Part shown: in pieces, positions 1 through 8,800 of the stretch
How the letters are laid out: every line of letters starts with the position of its first letter
How positions within the stretch are numbered: position 1 is the stretch's first letter
Origin: Candidatus Aminicenantota bacterium
Lineage (GTDB): Bacteria; Acidobacteriota; Aminicenantia; UBA2199
Direction of reading: 5' to 3'
DNA length: 11,358 nucleotides
Assembly (NCBI GenBank): GCA_030639705.1
Contig: DAOWKX010000052.1
Location: 1-11,358 of the forward strand
Notes under the pieces: generated by a model
Databases searched by the model: none
What the model saw: the letters and a program-made list of their open reading frames with translations, nothing else
Told to the model about the DNA's origin: nothing
Position numbers and translations under genes: made by a program

Positions 1-1155
1 GGGGATTATCTCACCCTAAACGGTTCAACCGGAGAAGTCATTGAAGGGCAGCTTAAGTTGATTACTCCAAAAATAACAGGTGATTTCAAAAAATTTCTAA
101 ACTGGGTGGATGAATTTAGAGTACTTAAGGTGCGAACAAATGCAGATAATCCGAAAGATAGCGCCATTGCCAGGGAGTTTGGGGCCGAAGGTATTGGCTT
201 ATGTCGAACAGAACATATGTTTTTTGAAAAAGATCGGATAGACGTGGTCAGAGAAATGATTCTTGCAGAAGATATTGAAGGAAGGAGAAAAGCATTGAAC
301 AAGATTCTTCCCATGCAAATGAAGGATTTTATTGCCATTTTTGAAACCATGGATGGATATCCGGTAACCATCAGACTTTTGGATCCTCCGCTTCATGAGT
401 TCTTACCCCAGACCGATGAAGATTTGGAGAAGTTAGCCAAAAAAATTGGCGCAGATTATAACAAACTGCTTAAAAAGAGGGGAAATTTAAAAGAATTTAA
501 TCCCATGTTAGGCCATCGGGGTTGTCGATTGGCAATTTCTTACCCGGAAATTGCAGAGATGCAGGCAGAAGCAATCTTCAGGGCCGCTTTAGCAGTTAAG
601 ATGAAAGGAATAAAAGTCTTTCCGGAGATCATGGTTCCTTTAATCGGCATTGATAAGGAATTTGAGTTTTTAAAAGAAGTAATTGACAAAAAAGCCAGAG
701 AAATATTCAAAGAGGGGAATCAAACAGTGGACTATAAAGTCGGCAGCATGATTGAAATTCCCAGAGCCTGTTTAATTGCTGATAGAATTGCAGACAAGGC
801 AGAATTTTTCTCTTTTGGAACAAATGATCTAACCCAGATGACTTTTGGTTTTTCCAGGGATGATGCAGGTTCTTTTCTGCTGGAATATTTAAAAAAAAAG
901 ATACTCCATCAGGATCCGTTTCAAATTTTGGATCAAAGTGGTGTGGGAGAATTGATTAAAATTGCGATAGACAAGGGAAGAAAAATTAGACCTGATTTGA
1001 AAGTGGGCATTTGCGGGGAACATGGGGGTGAGCCCGGTTCAATTGAATTTTGTGTCCGGAATGAAATGGATTATGTATCCTGCTCACCTTATAGAGTCCC
1101 CATTGCACGTTTGGCTGCAACTCAAGCAAAAATAAAAAATGAAGGTACTCTTTAA
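1..1155 (+). CDS. ppdK: Pyruvate,phosphate dikinase, C-terminal part (5' end outside window)
   Basis: PPDK interconverts PEP + AMP + PPi with pyruvate + ATP + Pi in the cytoplasm. The reading frame is open from base 1, so the gene began upstream; 384 codons remain of a family that is usually about 870-910 residues. The first residues (GDYLTLNGSTGEV) are the end of the swivelling phosphohistidine domain; the catalytic His lies upstream of the window. The rest is the PEP/pyruvate-binding TIM barrel. It contains GLCRTEHMFF and RLLDPPLHEF (substrate-binding arginines), GHRGCRL, GSMIEIPRA, FGTNDLTQM, and GICGEHGG with the catalytic Cys close to the end. All key barrel residues I can check are present, so the visible part looks intact. 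The stop is TAA at 1153. The ABC ATPase gene starts 9 bp later in the same frame with no clear ribosome site of its own, which suggests coupling. Confidence 0.96.
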   Translation, partial: GDYLTLNGSTGEVIEGQLKLITPKITGDFKKFLNWVDEFRVLKVRTNADNPKDSAIAREFGAEGIGLCRTEHMFFEKDRIDVVREMILAEDIEGRRKALNKILPMQMKDFIAIFETMDGYPVTIRLLDPPLHEFLPQTDEDLEKLAKKIGADYNKLLKKRGNLKEFNPMLGHRGCRLAISYPEIAEMQAEAIFRAALAVKMKGIKVFPEIMVPLIGIDKEFEFLKEVIDKKAREIFKEGNQTVDYKVGSMIEIPRACLIADRIADKAEFFSFGTNDLTQMTFGFSRDDAGSFLLEYLKKKILHQDPFQILDQSGVGELIKIAIDKGRKIRPDLKVGICGEHGGEPGSIEFCVRNEMDYVSCSPYRVPIARLAATQAKIKNEGTL

Positions 1156-1164
1156 CCTGTCAGG

Positions 1165-2073
1165 ATGAAAGCATTAGAAATTAGAGATTTAAGAAAATCA
1201 TTCAGGTCTAATTTTCTATTCAAGAAATACGAGATTTTAAAAGCCATAAATATTAATGTTGAGAAAGGGCAAATATATGGATTTCTGGGTCCCAATGGAG
1301 CCGGGAAGACCATAACCATAAAGTGTATTCTTGGATTATTATTCCCGGATTCCGGGCAAATCTTAATCAATAATAAACCGGCTACAAATCCTGAAATAAG
1401 ACAAATATTGGGATTCTTACCAGAATACCCCTTTTTTTATGATTATTTAACCGCAAAGGAGTTTCTCCATTTTTCAGCCATGCTATTTTCAATTCCCTCC
1501 AAAAAGGCATCAGAAGTTTCCAAAAAACTAATTAAACAGGTGGGTTTGGAGGGGAAAGAAAATATCAAGTTAAAGAATTTTTCAAAAGGAATGCTACAAC
1601 GAATCGGGTTTGCCCAGGCATTGATAAATGATCCGGATATTGTTATCCTTGATGAGCCTTTTTCAGGTCTGGATCCTATTGGCCGTAAAGAATTGAGGGA
1701 TATTGTTATCGCTTTGAAAAATTCAGGAAAAACGGTTTTCTTTTCTTCACATATTCTTCAGGATATGGAATTGATTGCAGATAAGGTGGGAATCATTTTT
1801 AATGGTAATATTATTAAAGAAGGTAAGCTATCTGATCTGGTTTCTCATAGTGTTCAGTACTACGATGTGATTTTTTCGAATATTGATAAAAAAAAGGTTG
1901 AGGCGAATAAAATAAACTTTGTCTGCAGGGATGAAAGTTATATTGTCAGGTGTCAGGATATCAATACCATGAATAATATCATTGAATTTGTTATTTTAAA
2001 CAAAGGGAAAATCTTGTCTGTTACTCCGATCAAAATGACGCTGGAAGACATATTTTTAAAGGAAATAAAATAA
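1165..2073 (+). CDS. ABC-2 type transporter ATP-binding protein (PilH/NatA/DrrA-like)
   Basis: This 302-aa cytoplasmic ATPase would power the permease encoded next. Walker A is GPNGAGKT (residues 42-49), the signature is FSKGM (139-143, the usual variant of LSGGQ in DrrA/NatA-type ATPases), Walker B is IVILDE (159-164), the D-loop is SGLD (167-170) and the switch histidine is H196. At the Q-loop the sequence reads GFLPEYPFFYDYLT, with PE where many ABC proteins have Q; this is common in the subfamily. Residues about 230-302 form the extra C-terminal domain of this group and end in the typical LEDIFL. The stop overlaps the permease start by one base (TAATG). Because a TPR protein and prepilin peptidase follow, I infer a role like Myxococcus PilH (pilus assembly), but the substrate cannot be read from sequence. 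No good ribosome site precedes the ATG. Confidence 0.93.
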   Translation: MKALEIRDLRKSFRSNFLFKKYEILKAININVEKGQIYGFLGPNGAGKTITIKCILGLLFPDSGQILINNKPATNPEIRQILGFLPEYPFFYDYLTAKEFLHFSAMLFSIPSKKASEVSKKLIKQVGLEGKENIKLKNFSKGMLQRIGFAQALINDPDIVILDEPFSGLDPIGRKELRDIVIALKNSGKTVFFSSHILQDMELIADKVGIIFNGNIIKEGKLSDLVSHSVQYYDVIFSNIDKKKVEANKINFVCRDESYIVRCQDINTMNNIIEFVILNKGKILSVTPIKMTLEDIFLKEIK

Positions 2074-2837
2074 TGAAATTAAGAGCGATTGCCATTAATA
2101 CCTTCAAGGAGGCAGTCAGGAATAAAATCTATTATTTATTAATTGCTTTTGGAATTGTTTTTGCTTTCAGCTCTCGCCTGGTGAGCCTTTTAACCCTGGG
2201 TGATCAGGTCAGGGTTTTAAAAAATGTCGGATTGGCATCCATCAATTTTTTCAGTGTCCTGATTGCCATTTTTACAGGCATTAACTTGATTTACAAGGAA
2301 ATTGATAAAAAAACAATCCTCAATATCATGAGTAAACCCATATCCAGACGAGACTTTATCTTAGGGAAATTTTTAGGTCTCTCCTATACTCTTTTGGTGG
2401 CATTGGTTTCAATGGCCACGGTCTTTTTGCTATTTCTTTTGATATCCACAGGAGACATTGACTGGAACATTTTGGTTTACTTCTGTCTATTATATTTCGA
2501 ACTATTGATCATCATTTCCATTTCGCTGGTCTTTTCTTCCTTTTCAACACCCATTCTCTCTTCAATTTTTACGATTAATTTGTATTTAATCGGACATGTA
2601 TTATGGACCTTCAATGAATTTAAAACCAGATTGGTCGAACCGATCACCCGGATTATTATTTATCTTATATATTATATCCTTCCCAATTTGGAAAAATTTA
2701 ACTTAAGGGATCAAATTGTGTCGAATGAGAAAATAAACCCGATGATTGTATTGACCTCAATTTTATATGCACTGGTATATATCGCGGCCATGTTGACCTT
2801 GGCTATTCTGATTTTCAATAAAAGAGAATTCAAATGA
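2073..2837 (+). CDS. ABC-2 type transporter permease (PilI/NosY-like)
   Basis: This 254-aa inner-membrane protein is the likely partner of the upstream ATPase. It opens with an amphipathic stretch (NTFKEAVRNKIYY) typical of the ABC-2 permease family. Hydrophobic segments then lie at about residues 19-38, 55-75, 101-124, 132-156, 160-179, 191-203 and 223-247, giving six or seven membrane spans. The cytoplasmic loop after span 2 carries KEIDKKTILNIMSKPISRRDFILGK (about 75-99), the best-conserved motif of this family, and LPNLEKFNL lies near 203-211. A ribosome site (AAAGGA, 2058-2063) sits 9 bases before the ATG, within the end of the ATPase gene. The stop overlaps the next start (ATGA). Whether the complex exports something or acts as an assembly factor for pili is inference from its neighbours. 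Confidence 0.9.
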   Translation: MKLRAIAINTFKEAVRNKIYYLLIAFGIVFAFSSRLVSLLTLGDQVRVLKNVGLASINFFSVLIAIFTGINLIYKEIDKKTILNIMSKPISRRDFILGKFLGLSYTLLVALVSMATVFLLFLLISTGDIDWNILVYFCLLYFELLIIISISLVFSSFSTPILSSIFTINLYLIGHVLWTFNEFKTRLVEPITRIIIYLIYYILPNLEKFNLRDQIVSNEKINPMIVLTSILYALVYIAAMLTLAILIFNKREFK

Positions 2838-3679
2838 TGAGCCTTAAATTGGCTGCTGCTTTTTTGATTCTAATTGCCTTGGGGGGGTTTTTGCAATTCA
2901 GTTACGATTCCAATATTGATTATTTTGCCGAACATGACGCATTTGTTTCTTTTCCCACTTCCAAAACACTTAAAATATTATCTTTTGGCAACACAAATTT
3001 TGTGGCAGATATGTTGTTCATATGGACAATCCAGTTTTATTCATCATTGCATATTAAAAATCGATTTGATTATATTGAGAATATTTTTAATATTATCACC
3101 GATTTAAATCCTCAATTACGGGCTGCCTATTACTATGGAGCGATCATCATGGCTCTGGAAGCCAGAGAATTTAAAATGGCCATCAAATTGTTGAAAAAGG
3201 GTTCTCGAAACATGAAGCAAGAATGGATTTTTGATTATGAATCTGGTTATTACGCCTATAAATATTTAAAAGATTATAAATTGGCTGAAGAATTTTACCT
3301 GAAAGCCAGCCGGAATCCGGAGGCACCTTCTTTAATCAAGAGGCGAAGGGCTCACATGGTTTATGTCAGGGATGATCTGGAATTGGCCCTTAGGTTATGG
3401 ATGGAGATTCAAGCCAATGCCAAAACCCAGGTCGAAAAAGATGCAGCGTTCAACCATCTTTATCAAATTAAATTTGAGATAGAAACGAAGGCATTGGGTC
3501 CGAAGATAAATGCATATAAGGAACGGTACGGGAGATATCCCATTCATTTAGAAGAATTAAAGCGGGTCGGTCTTATTGAGAGCATTCCCAAGGATTATCT
3601 TGGAGATGAATATTTATATGATAACAAAACTGGTAAAATAAGGGCAAAAAGGATGTATAAATGGAAGAAATTGTTTTAA
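2834..3679 (+). CDS. Membrane-anchored TPR-like protein with pseudopilin-like C-terminal motif
   Basis: This 281-aa protein has an N-terminal hydrophobic anchor (residues 4-20) with no signal-peptidase or lipobox site that I can see. Most of it is therefore expected on the periplasmic side, though orientation is not proven. Residues about 40-205 are helical: a conserved segment around FVADMLFIWTIQFY (56-69), then degenerate TPR-like helix pairs (YYYGAIIMALEAREFKMAIKLL; YESGYYAYKYLKDYKLAEEFYLKAS). The last ~60 residues read YKERYGRYPIHLEEL, then GLIESIPKDYLGDEYLYD, then NKTGKIR. This closely follows the C-terminal motif of type II secretion pseudopilins (YGRYP...L.EL...G.i..iP.DpfG..Y.Yd..tG). 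It overlaps the permease by 4 bp and pilD by 19 bp, so tight co-expression is expected. I infer an assembly or scaffold role for pilus/secretion proteins. A G7 tract at 2881-2887 lies early in the gene. Confidence 0.82.
   Translation: MMSLKLAAAFLILIALGGFLQFSYDSNIDYFAEHDAFVSFPTSKTLKILSFGNTNFVADMLFIWTIQFYSSLHIKNRFDYIENIFNIITDLNPQLRAAYYYGAIIMALEAREFKMAIKLLKKGSRNMKQEWIFDYESGYYAYKYLKDYKLAEEFYLKASRNPEAPSLIKRRRAHMVYVRDDLELALRLWMEIQANAKTQVEKDAAFNHLYQIKFEIETKALGPKINAYKERYGRYPIHLEELKRVGLIESIPKDYLGDEYLYDNKTGKIRAKRMYKWKKLF
3646..3653 (+). promoter_or_regulatory. Ribosome binding site for pilD inside the upstream gene
   Basis: AAAAAGGA ends 7 bases before the ATG at 3661. It supports the overlapping start (19 bp inside the TPR gene) rather than a later one; the first residues after this ATG also match the usual short N-terminus of prepilin peptidases. 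Confidence 0.6.
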
Positions 3680-4422
3680 TTATTTTAGGATTGATTATCG
3701 GAAGTTTCCTGAATGTTGTCATATACAGATTACCTGTAAAGAAAAGTATTGTCACACCTCGCTCGTATTGTCCCCGGTGTCAAACAAAGATTAAGTTTTA
3801 TGATAACATCCCGGTAATCAGTTTTTTAATACTGAGAGGGAAGTGCAGGAAATGCGGTTCCGGGATTTCAGTTCAATATCCACTGGTTGAAATCTTTACT
3901 GCTTTTAGCTTTTGGTTCTCCTATCGACAATTCGGAGTGTCACCGTTATATGCTGCGTTTGCAATTGTTTTTATCTCCATTCTTATCGCACTGGCATTAA
4001 TTGATTTAAAGCATATGATTCTTCCTGATGAACTCACCCTGGGTGGCGGAGGTGTTTTTCTGATTTTTTCTTTTTTTCATCCGGAAATTGGTGTCGCAGA
4101 TGCTTTTATTACGGCATTTGGTTCGGCAATGATTTTTGTGGGATTTTATTTTTTTTATTTGAAAGTGAGAAAAATTGAGGGTCTTGGATTTGGCGATGTA
4201 AAGATGATGATCCTGCTGGGTGCATTTCTGGGAATTAAAAAGATGGTCATTGCATTATTGCTCGCTTCTATCTCTGGGCTTGTTGTGGGTGTATTTATAA
4301 TTATTGTAAAAAAGAAGAATTTAAAATTGGCTTTGCCCTTTGGAACCTTTCTCAGTCTGGGAGGTTATATTTCCTTATTCTGGGGAAGACCAATTTTAAT
4401 GTTCCTGCAATCAATTTATTAA
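3661..4422 (+). CDS. pilD: Prepilin peptidase / N-methyltransferase (A24 aspartic protease)
   Basis: The enzyme cleaves the leader of type IV prepilins and type II pseudopilins on the cytoplasmic side of the inner membrane and then methylates the new N-terminus. The 253-aa length is typical. The N-terminal helix carries GSFLNVVIYRLP (14-25). The zinc-binding pairs are CPRC (C37, C40) and CRKC (C62, C65), followed by YPLVEIFTA (73-81). The two catalytic aspartates are D115 in IDLKHMILPDE and D179 in GLGFGDVK. PFGTFL (226-231) is the conserved late motif. Both the methylase-associated cysteine domain and the protease domain are present, so it should be bifunctional. The remainder is six to eight hydrophobic helices. 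Neighbouring ABC and TPR genes and a sensor kinase make a pilus or type II secretion locus likely, but no pilin gene is in the window. Confidence 0.96.
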   Translation: MEEIVLIILGLIIGSFLNVVIYRLPVKKSIVTPRSYCPRCQTKIKFYDNIPVISFLILRGKCRKCGSGISVQYPLVEIFTAFSFWFSYRQFGVSPLYAAFAIVFISILIALALIDLKHMILPDELTLGGGGVFLIFSFFHPEIGVADAFITAFGSAMIFVGFYFFYLKVRKIEGLGFGDVKMMILLGAFLGIKKMVIALLLASISGLVVGVFIIIVKKKNLKLALPFGTFLSLGGYISLFWGRPILMFLQSIY

Positions 4423-4457
4423 AGAAATGAATTGAAGGTCTTTTTGGAGAACAGATT

Positions 4458-5780
4458 ATGAAAAAAAATGTGGTAATTCTTCTCATTCTTGTTCAGGTAT
4501 TACTGCTTTTTCTTTTTCAAAATATTTACTTTTTCTTCAAGGAGCTGGAAGAAGTCAATTTAACCGATTTAAAAGCCAAAACAGAATTCATGGAAAACAT
4601 AAAACAGATAAAGAAGACCTTTTCTGTTCTTTCGATTTTAATCGGGATATTCTTATTAGCATCCGGTATATATCTGGGATATCTCTATAAGAAATCAAAG
4701 GCTGAAATGAAAGTTAAAGGAATTTCTCCTTTACAAAACTATCTTGAGGAATTAAGAGATAGTGAGATTGCCTTAAAGGATATGATTGAAAAACAACAGG
4801 AGAATGTTCTAAAAAAAGAGGAATTGAACAGGAGCATTGTAGATAACATTAATTCGGCGATTATATTTGTAAATCAACACGGGCGGATTGATACGTTTAA
4901 TGCCAATGCTGAAAAAATGTTTGCTCAGAGTTATGCGAATGCCATTAATAATACCCTGGAAAATATATTAAAACCTTTTCCGGAACTGGTTGAGTGCATT
5001 GATTTTAATCAGGGACAAAAATTTTCCTCAGAAATTGATTCTTCAGAGAAAACGTTTTGGCTGGATATCATTCCCATGGAGAAAATCGGATTGTTAATCA
5101 TTATTAAAGATATTACTGAAGAAAGGAGAAGAGAGGAGATAGAGAGAAAGAATAAAAATTTTGTAATGCTTGGAGAAATGACTGCTTTTTTAACGCACGA
5201 GGTGAGAAACTCGCTGGGGGCAATTTACGGTTATACAAAATCTATTGGGACAGAAATAAGAAAATTTGGAAAAGAAGGACTCGGGCGAAAAGTGAGTAAG
5301 GTTAATCATGAAATAGAATTCTTATCCCGGATGATGGAGAGTTTTTTAAGCTTTTCCAGACCTGTGCGGGTAGAAAAAAAGGAAAAAATAAACCTGAAAG
5401 ACATGATCCGAAAAATCGGAAGGGAAAATAAAGTAAAAGTAAAACTGCAGCAGCGGGACATTTTTTTTCACAGCGATCCGGTGTTGATCAATTCAATTTT
5501 TTCAAACCTCATCATAAATGCCAGAGAAGCAAAGGCAGGCCAGATCCATATTGTTTTCAAAGATGATCCGCACCTGGAAATTTTTTTCATGGATAATGGA
5601 AAGGGAATGGAACCGAATATCAGTGAAAAAATATGGTATCCTCTGTTTACCACCAAAGAGAATGGAACCGGAATGGGATTGGCATTGGTTAGAAAAATCA
5701 TTCATTCATTACGCGGCGATATCCAGCTGGTGAAATCCACTCCCAAGGGCACCACCTTCAAAATCACATTTTTCAAATAA
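4458..5780 (+). CDS. PAS-containing sensor histidine kinase (PilS/NtrB-like)
   Basis: This 440-aa membrane kinase has two N-terminal hydrophobic segments (about 4-27 and 55-76) bracketing a short ~28-residue extracytoplasmic loop. A charged linker/coil follows to ~125, then a PAS-like fold (about 125-220, VDNINSAIIFVNQHGRID...). The dimerisation H-box is GEMTAFLTHEVRNSLGAI with phospho-acceptor H247. The ATPase domain shows the N-box NLIINAREA (N354), the G1 box DNGKGM (379-384), the F-box-like PLFTTK and the G2 box GTGMGLAL (403-410). All catalytic boxes are intact. The small loop suggests sensing in the membrane or through PAS rather than by a large periplasmic domain. The start has GGAG (4446-4449) 8 bases upstream. 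It lies 35 bp after pilD, and no response regulator follows in the window. Such kinases usually pair with NtrC-type activators, as PilS does with PilR; that pairing is inferred. Confidence 0.93.
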   Translation: MKKNVVILLILVQVLLLFLFQNIYFFFKELEEVNLTDLKAKTEFMENIKQIKKTFSVLSILIGIFLLASGIYLGYLYKKSKAEMKVKGISPLQNYLEELRDSEIALKDMIEKQQENVLKKEELNRSIVDNINSAIIFVNQHGRIDTFNANAEKMFAQSYANAINNTLENILKPFPELVECIDFNQGQKFSSEIDSSEKTFWLDIIPMEKIGLLIIIKDITEERRREEIERKNKNFVMLGEMTAFLTHEVRNSLGAIYGYTKSIGTEIRKFGKEGLGRKVSKVNHEIEFLSRMMESFLSFSRPVRVEKKEKINLKDMIRKIGRENKVKVKLQQRDIFFHSDPVLINSIFSNLIINAREAKAGQIHIVFKDDPHLEIFFMDNGKGMEPNISEKIWYPLFTTKENGTGMGLALVRKIIHSLRGDIQLVKSTPKGTTFKITFFK

Positions 5781-5781
5781 C

Positions 5782-5831
5782 TCAACCATTTATAATTTTC
5801 CGTTTATTGGGTTGATTTCTTTTAAAATCAA
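5782..5831. terminator. Weak hairpins between convergent kinase and smc genes
   Basis: The 66-bp gap holds two mutually exclusive inverted repeats: TCAACC (5782-5787) with GGTTGA (5810-5815), and TTGATTT (5812-5818) with AAATCAA (5825-5831, 6-base loop). Stems are AT-rich and no clean T-run follows on either strand, so this is at best a weak, possibly bidirectional, end of transcription. Confidence 0.25.
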
Positions 5832-5846
5832 AGAAAATGAATGGGT

Positions 5847-8800
5847 TTATCTTTCCGGGATTAACTGGTTTTTTCCGGTCATTTTCATGGAGTAAATGGT
5901 GGATATTCCGGGCGTGTTCATGGTGATTCCATAGATATAATCGGCTTCTTCCATGGTTTTGAAATTATGGGTGATGATCAGAAACTGGGTTTTTTCCTTC
6001 AACTTGTGAACAAACTTTAAAAACCTCTTTATATTGGCTTCATCCAGAGCCGCATCCACTTCATCAAAAACACAAAAAGGGGATGGCTTATATTCGAATA
6101 AGGCAAATAAAAATGCCAGTGAGGCCAGGGCTTTTTCTCCGCCGGAGAGTAGCCTCAGGCTCTGAAGTTTTTTACCCGGCGGTTGGGCCTCGATCTCCAG
6201 TCCGGTTTCAGTAATATTTGTTTCATCACTGAGCCGGAGCTCTGCCTCGCCTCCTTCAAAAAGAATCTGGAAATTTTTTCGATAATTTTTTTTGATTTCA
6301 TTAAAGGCCTCTAAAAACGATGATTGTGATTCTTGGTCGATTTTTTTGATGGCATCATTCAGGTTTTGAATGGAATTTTTTATGTCTGATTTTTGAGTAA
6401 CTAAAAAATTATAATCTTTGGCCAGGATTTCGTATTCGGATTCGGCTGAAAAATTCAGGCGGTCACTGTCTCTCATTTTAAGCATTTTTTCATTGGTTGA
6501 TTCGAATTCGTTTTTTAATTTTGCGATTTCCATGCACTTAAGTTCTTGATCTTCTTCAATCTGATCCAGCTCAGTGTTTAATTCTTTAAAGGCCAGTTCA
6601 TTCAGCTGAAAGAGATCCTTTTTTATTGCAGAAAAGTCAATTTCCAGCTTATTTTTGCGTTCTTTTATCTCATCCAGTGCATTTCTCTTTTGTTTTAAGC
6701 GGGCGGTGTTGGACTTTATATCATTGCTCAATCTTTCGAATTCCATTTCCTGCTTTTTGATTTGTTTTTCCATTTCCTGTTTATTCTGCTCCAGGGTTTG
6801 AATGGATAGTCTCAGATCCTTGATTTTTTGAGTGGTTTCAGATAAATTGTTTTCCAATTTTTTGATTTCCTGCAGGTATACTTGGTTTGAAGAGGACAGC
6901 CTTGATTTGCGGTTCTCCAGTTCTTGCTTTTTATTTTTGTGGGATAATAATTTTTCCTCTAATAAATTGATCGAATTTTCCTGTTGAAGTGAATTTTTCT
7001 CGGTTTGATTGATTTTTTCTTCCAGTTGATGGACCTGATCCTGGATTGCGGACTGTTTTTTCACCAGTTCTCTATATTTGTTTTCCAGTTTCTGCTCATT
7101 TTGTTTATGCTTTTTCCATTCAGGCCGGTTTTTTTCTATTTCTATCAGGAGCAGTTCCACTTCGGATTCATTAATATTAATTCTTTGAAGATAGGTGTCC
7201 TTATTCTTTCTCAACTCTTTCAGCGTGGCGTTAAGAAGAAGTTCTTTTTCTTTTAGAGACGCGAGTTCTGTTTTTTCTTTTTCCACTTTTTCAGGTAAAT
7301 TCTCCCGCTCATCTTTTGCCAATTTGAGTGCCTGATTGGTTGTGGCCAGTTTGGCTGTCATTTCAGTTTTTTTTCTGTCAATTTTCCTGATTTCATCGAT
7401 TACATTAAGAATCCCTTTTCCCCTTTTTTTTATTAAAACTCCGTCTTTATTGATTATTTCTGCGTTCCGGGTGACCACATTAACTCCGAACTTTTTATAT
7501 ATGTCAATTCCATTTTGAAGATTGTCAGCCAGAATTCCGTTTTTTAAATACCGGTTAAGACTTTTATCTCCCGGTGAAAACAGGTCTTTCACAAAAGCGA
7601 TAAAACCATTTTCTTTTTGGATTTCACCGGGAATGGATTTTTTTTCTCTGGATATCATATACTTATTTGATTTAAAGGTGGTTAAATCGTTTTTCTGATT
7701 TACCGGTACGGCATCCAGTTCGTCAAAATAAAAGGTTTCGATGATCTGATGGTATTCCTTTTTAACCTCGATTGTATCCTGTAATAATCCTGTTCCCGTA
7801 ATTCTGGCAGCCCCGTTTTCAGAACCTATGATGTTCTTTTTTATCTCAGTATATTTTATTTGTTGATTTTTTAGATTGTTGATTTCGTTCTCCAGATTCC
7901 GCTGTTCTTGTTCCAGTATTTCTTTCCTTTCTCTGCTTTTCATTTCTTCCTGCTGGATTTGTTTAAAATTCGATTCTTTTTCCCTGATTTTTTTATTAAT
8001 GTTGTCCAGTTCATTCTGAATTTGATCAATTTCTTGGAGATTGATTTGTTTGGTTAATTCATCGATGAATTTTTTTTTGCTGTCTATTTCATTCTGAATG
8101 CGACCGTTTTTATTTTCCATATCCAGAATCTGGTTGGTTAGCTGTGATTTTTCTGCTTGAATATTGAATATTTCCTGTTTTATGCTGGCTTCCTCGGTAC
8201 TTAATACGGCTATACTTTCTTTTAACCTGGTCAGTTCTGATATTTGTTTTTGATTGCCGGAGCGTTCGATTTTTAGTTTCTCTTCAATTTCGGCAATTTT
8301 CATTACCTCATTTTCGTGGTTTTCTATAATTGTATTGCTTTCGGTCTCATTATTTTTCAGGGCTTCTTTTTTTTCAATAATTTTTTGTTGATCGAATTCA
8401 TTTTTTTGCTGGGATTTCTCGATCTCATTGTCACGGGACAATATTGTACGGTTGGTATTGAAAATATCCTGCTGCTTTTCTTTCAACTCTTTATCAATCA
8501 GCCACATTTTTTCTTCCAGTTGAATATCTTTTTTTTCCATGGCTGAAATATCTTTGACTAAAATCGCTTCCTGATTTATCAGCTCTTCTATTTCTGATTT
8601 GAAATGATTGAAATCTTTTTGATATGATTGAAACTGTTGCTTTAATAAGGTTTTCAGGCAATTGTTCCTGTCGGCTTTTAATTTTCGGAAACGGCCCACA
8701 TAATTAGCCTGATTTTTCAGTTCTTTTAAGCGGTTGTTTTTATCTGCACTGAGTATTTCAATGTTTTCCAGGTTCTGTTCGGCAATGATCAGTTTATTGG

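Noticed and set aside
1153..1167. ppdK stop followed in the same frame by the ABC ATPase start, as a broken fusion gene
   Set aside because: Both proteins end and begin at normal family positions; the shared frame across a 9-bp gap is most simply chance with translational coupling.
1417..1446. ABC ATPase as inactive because the Q-loop lacks Gln
   Set aside because: LPE at this position is usual in DrrA/NatA-type ATPases, and Walker A, Walker B, signature and His are intact.
2874..3107. 77-codon ORF in another frame inside the TPR gene
   Set aside because: The overlapping TPR frame has family-like conserved motifs throughout; this one has none.
6300..8800. Repetitive T-rich stretches within smc as DNA repeats
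   Set aside because: They are the antisense of Lys/Glu/Gln-rich coiled-coil codons, not sequence repeats with a constant unit.
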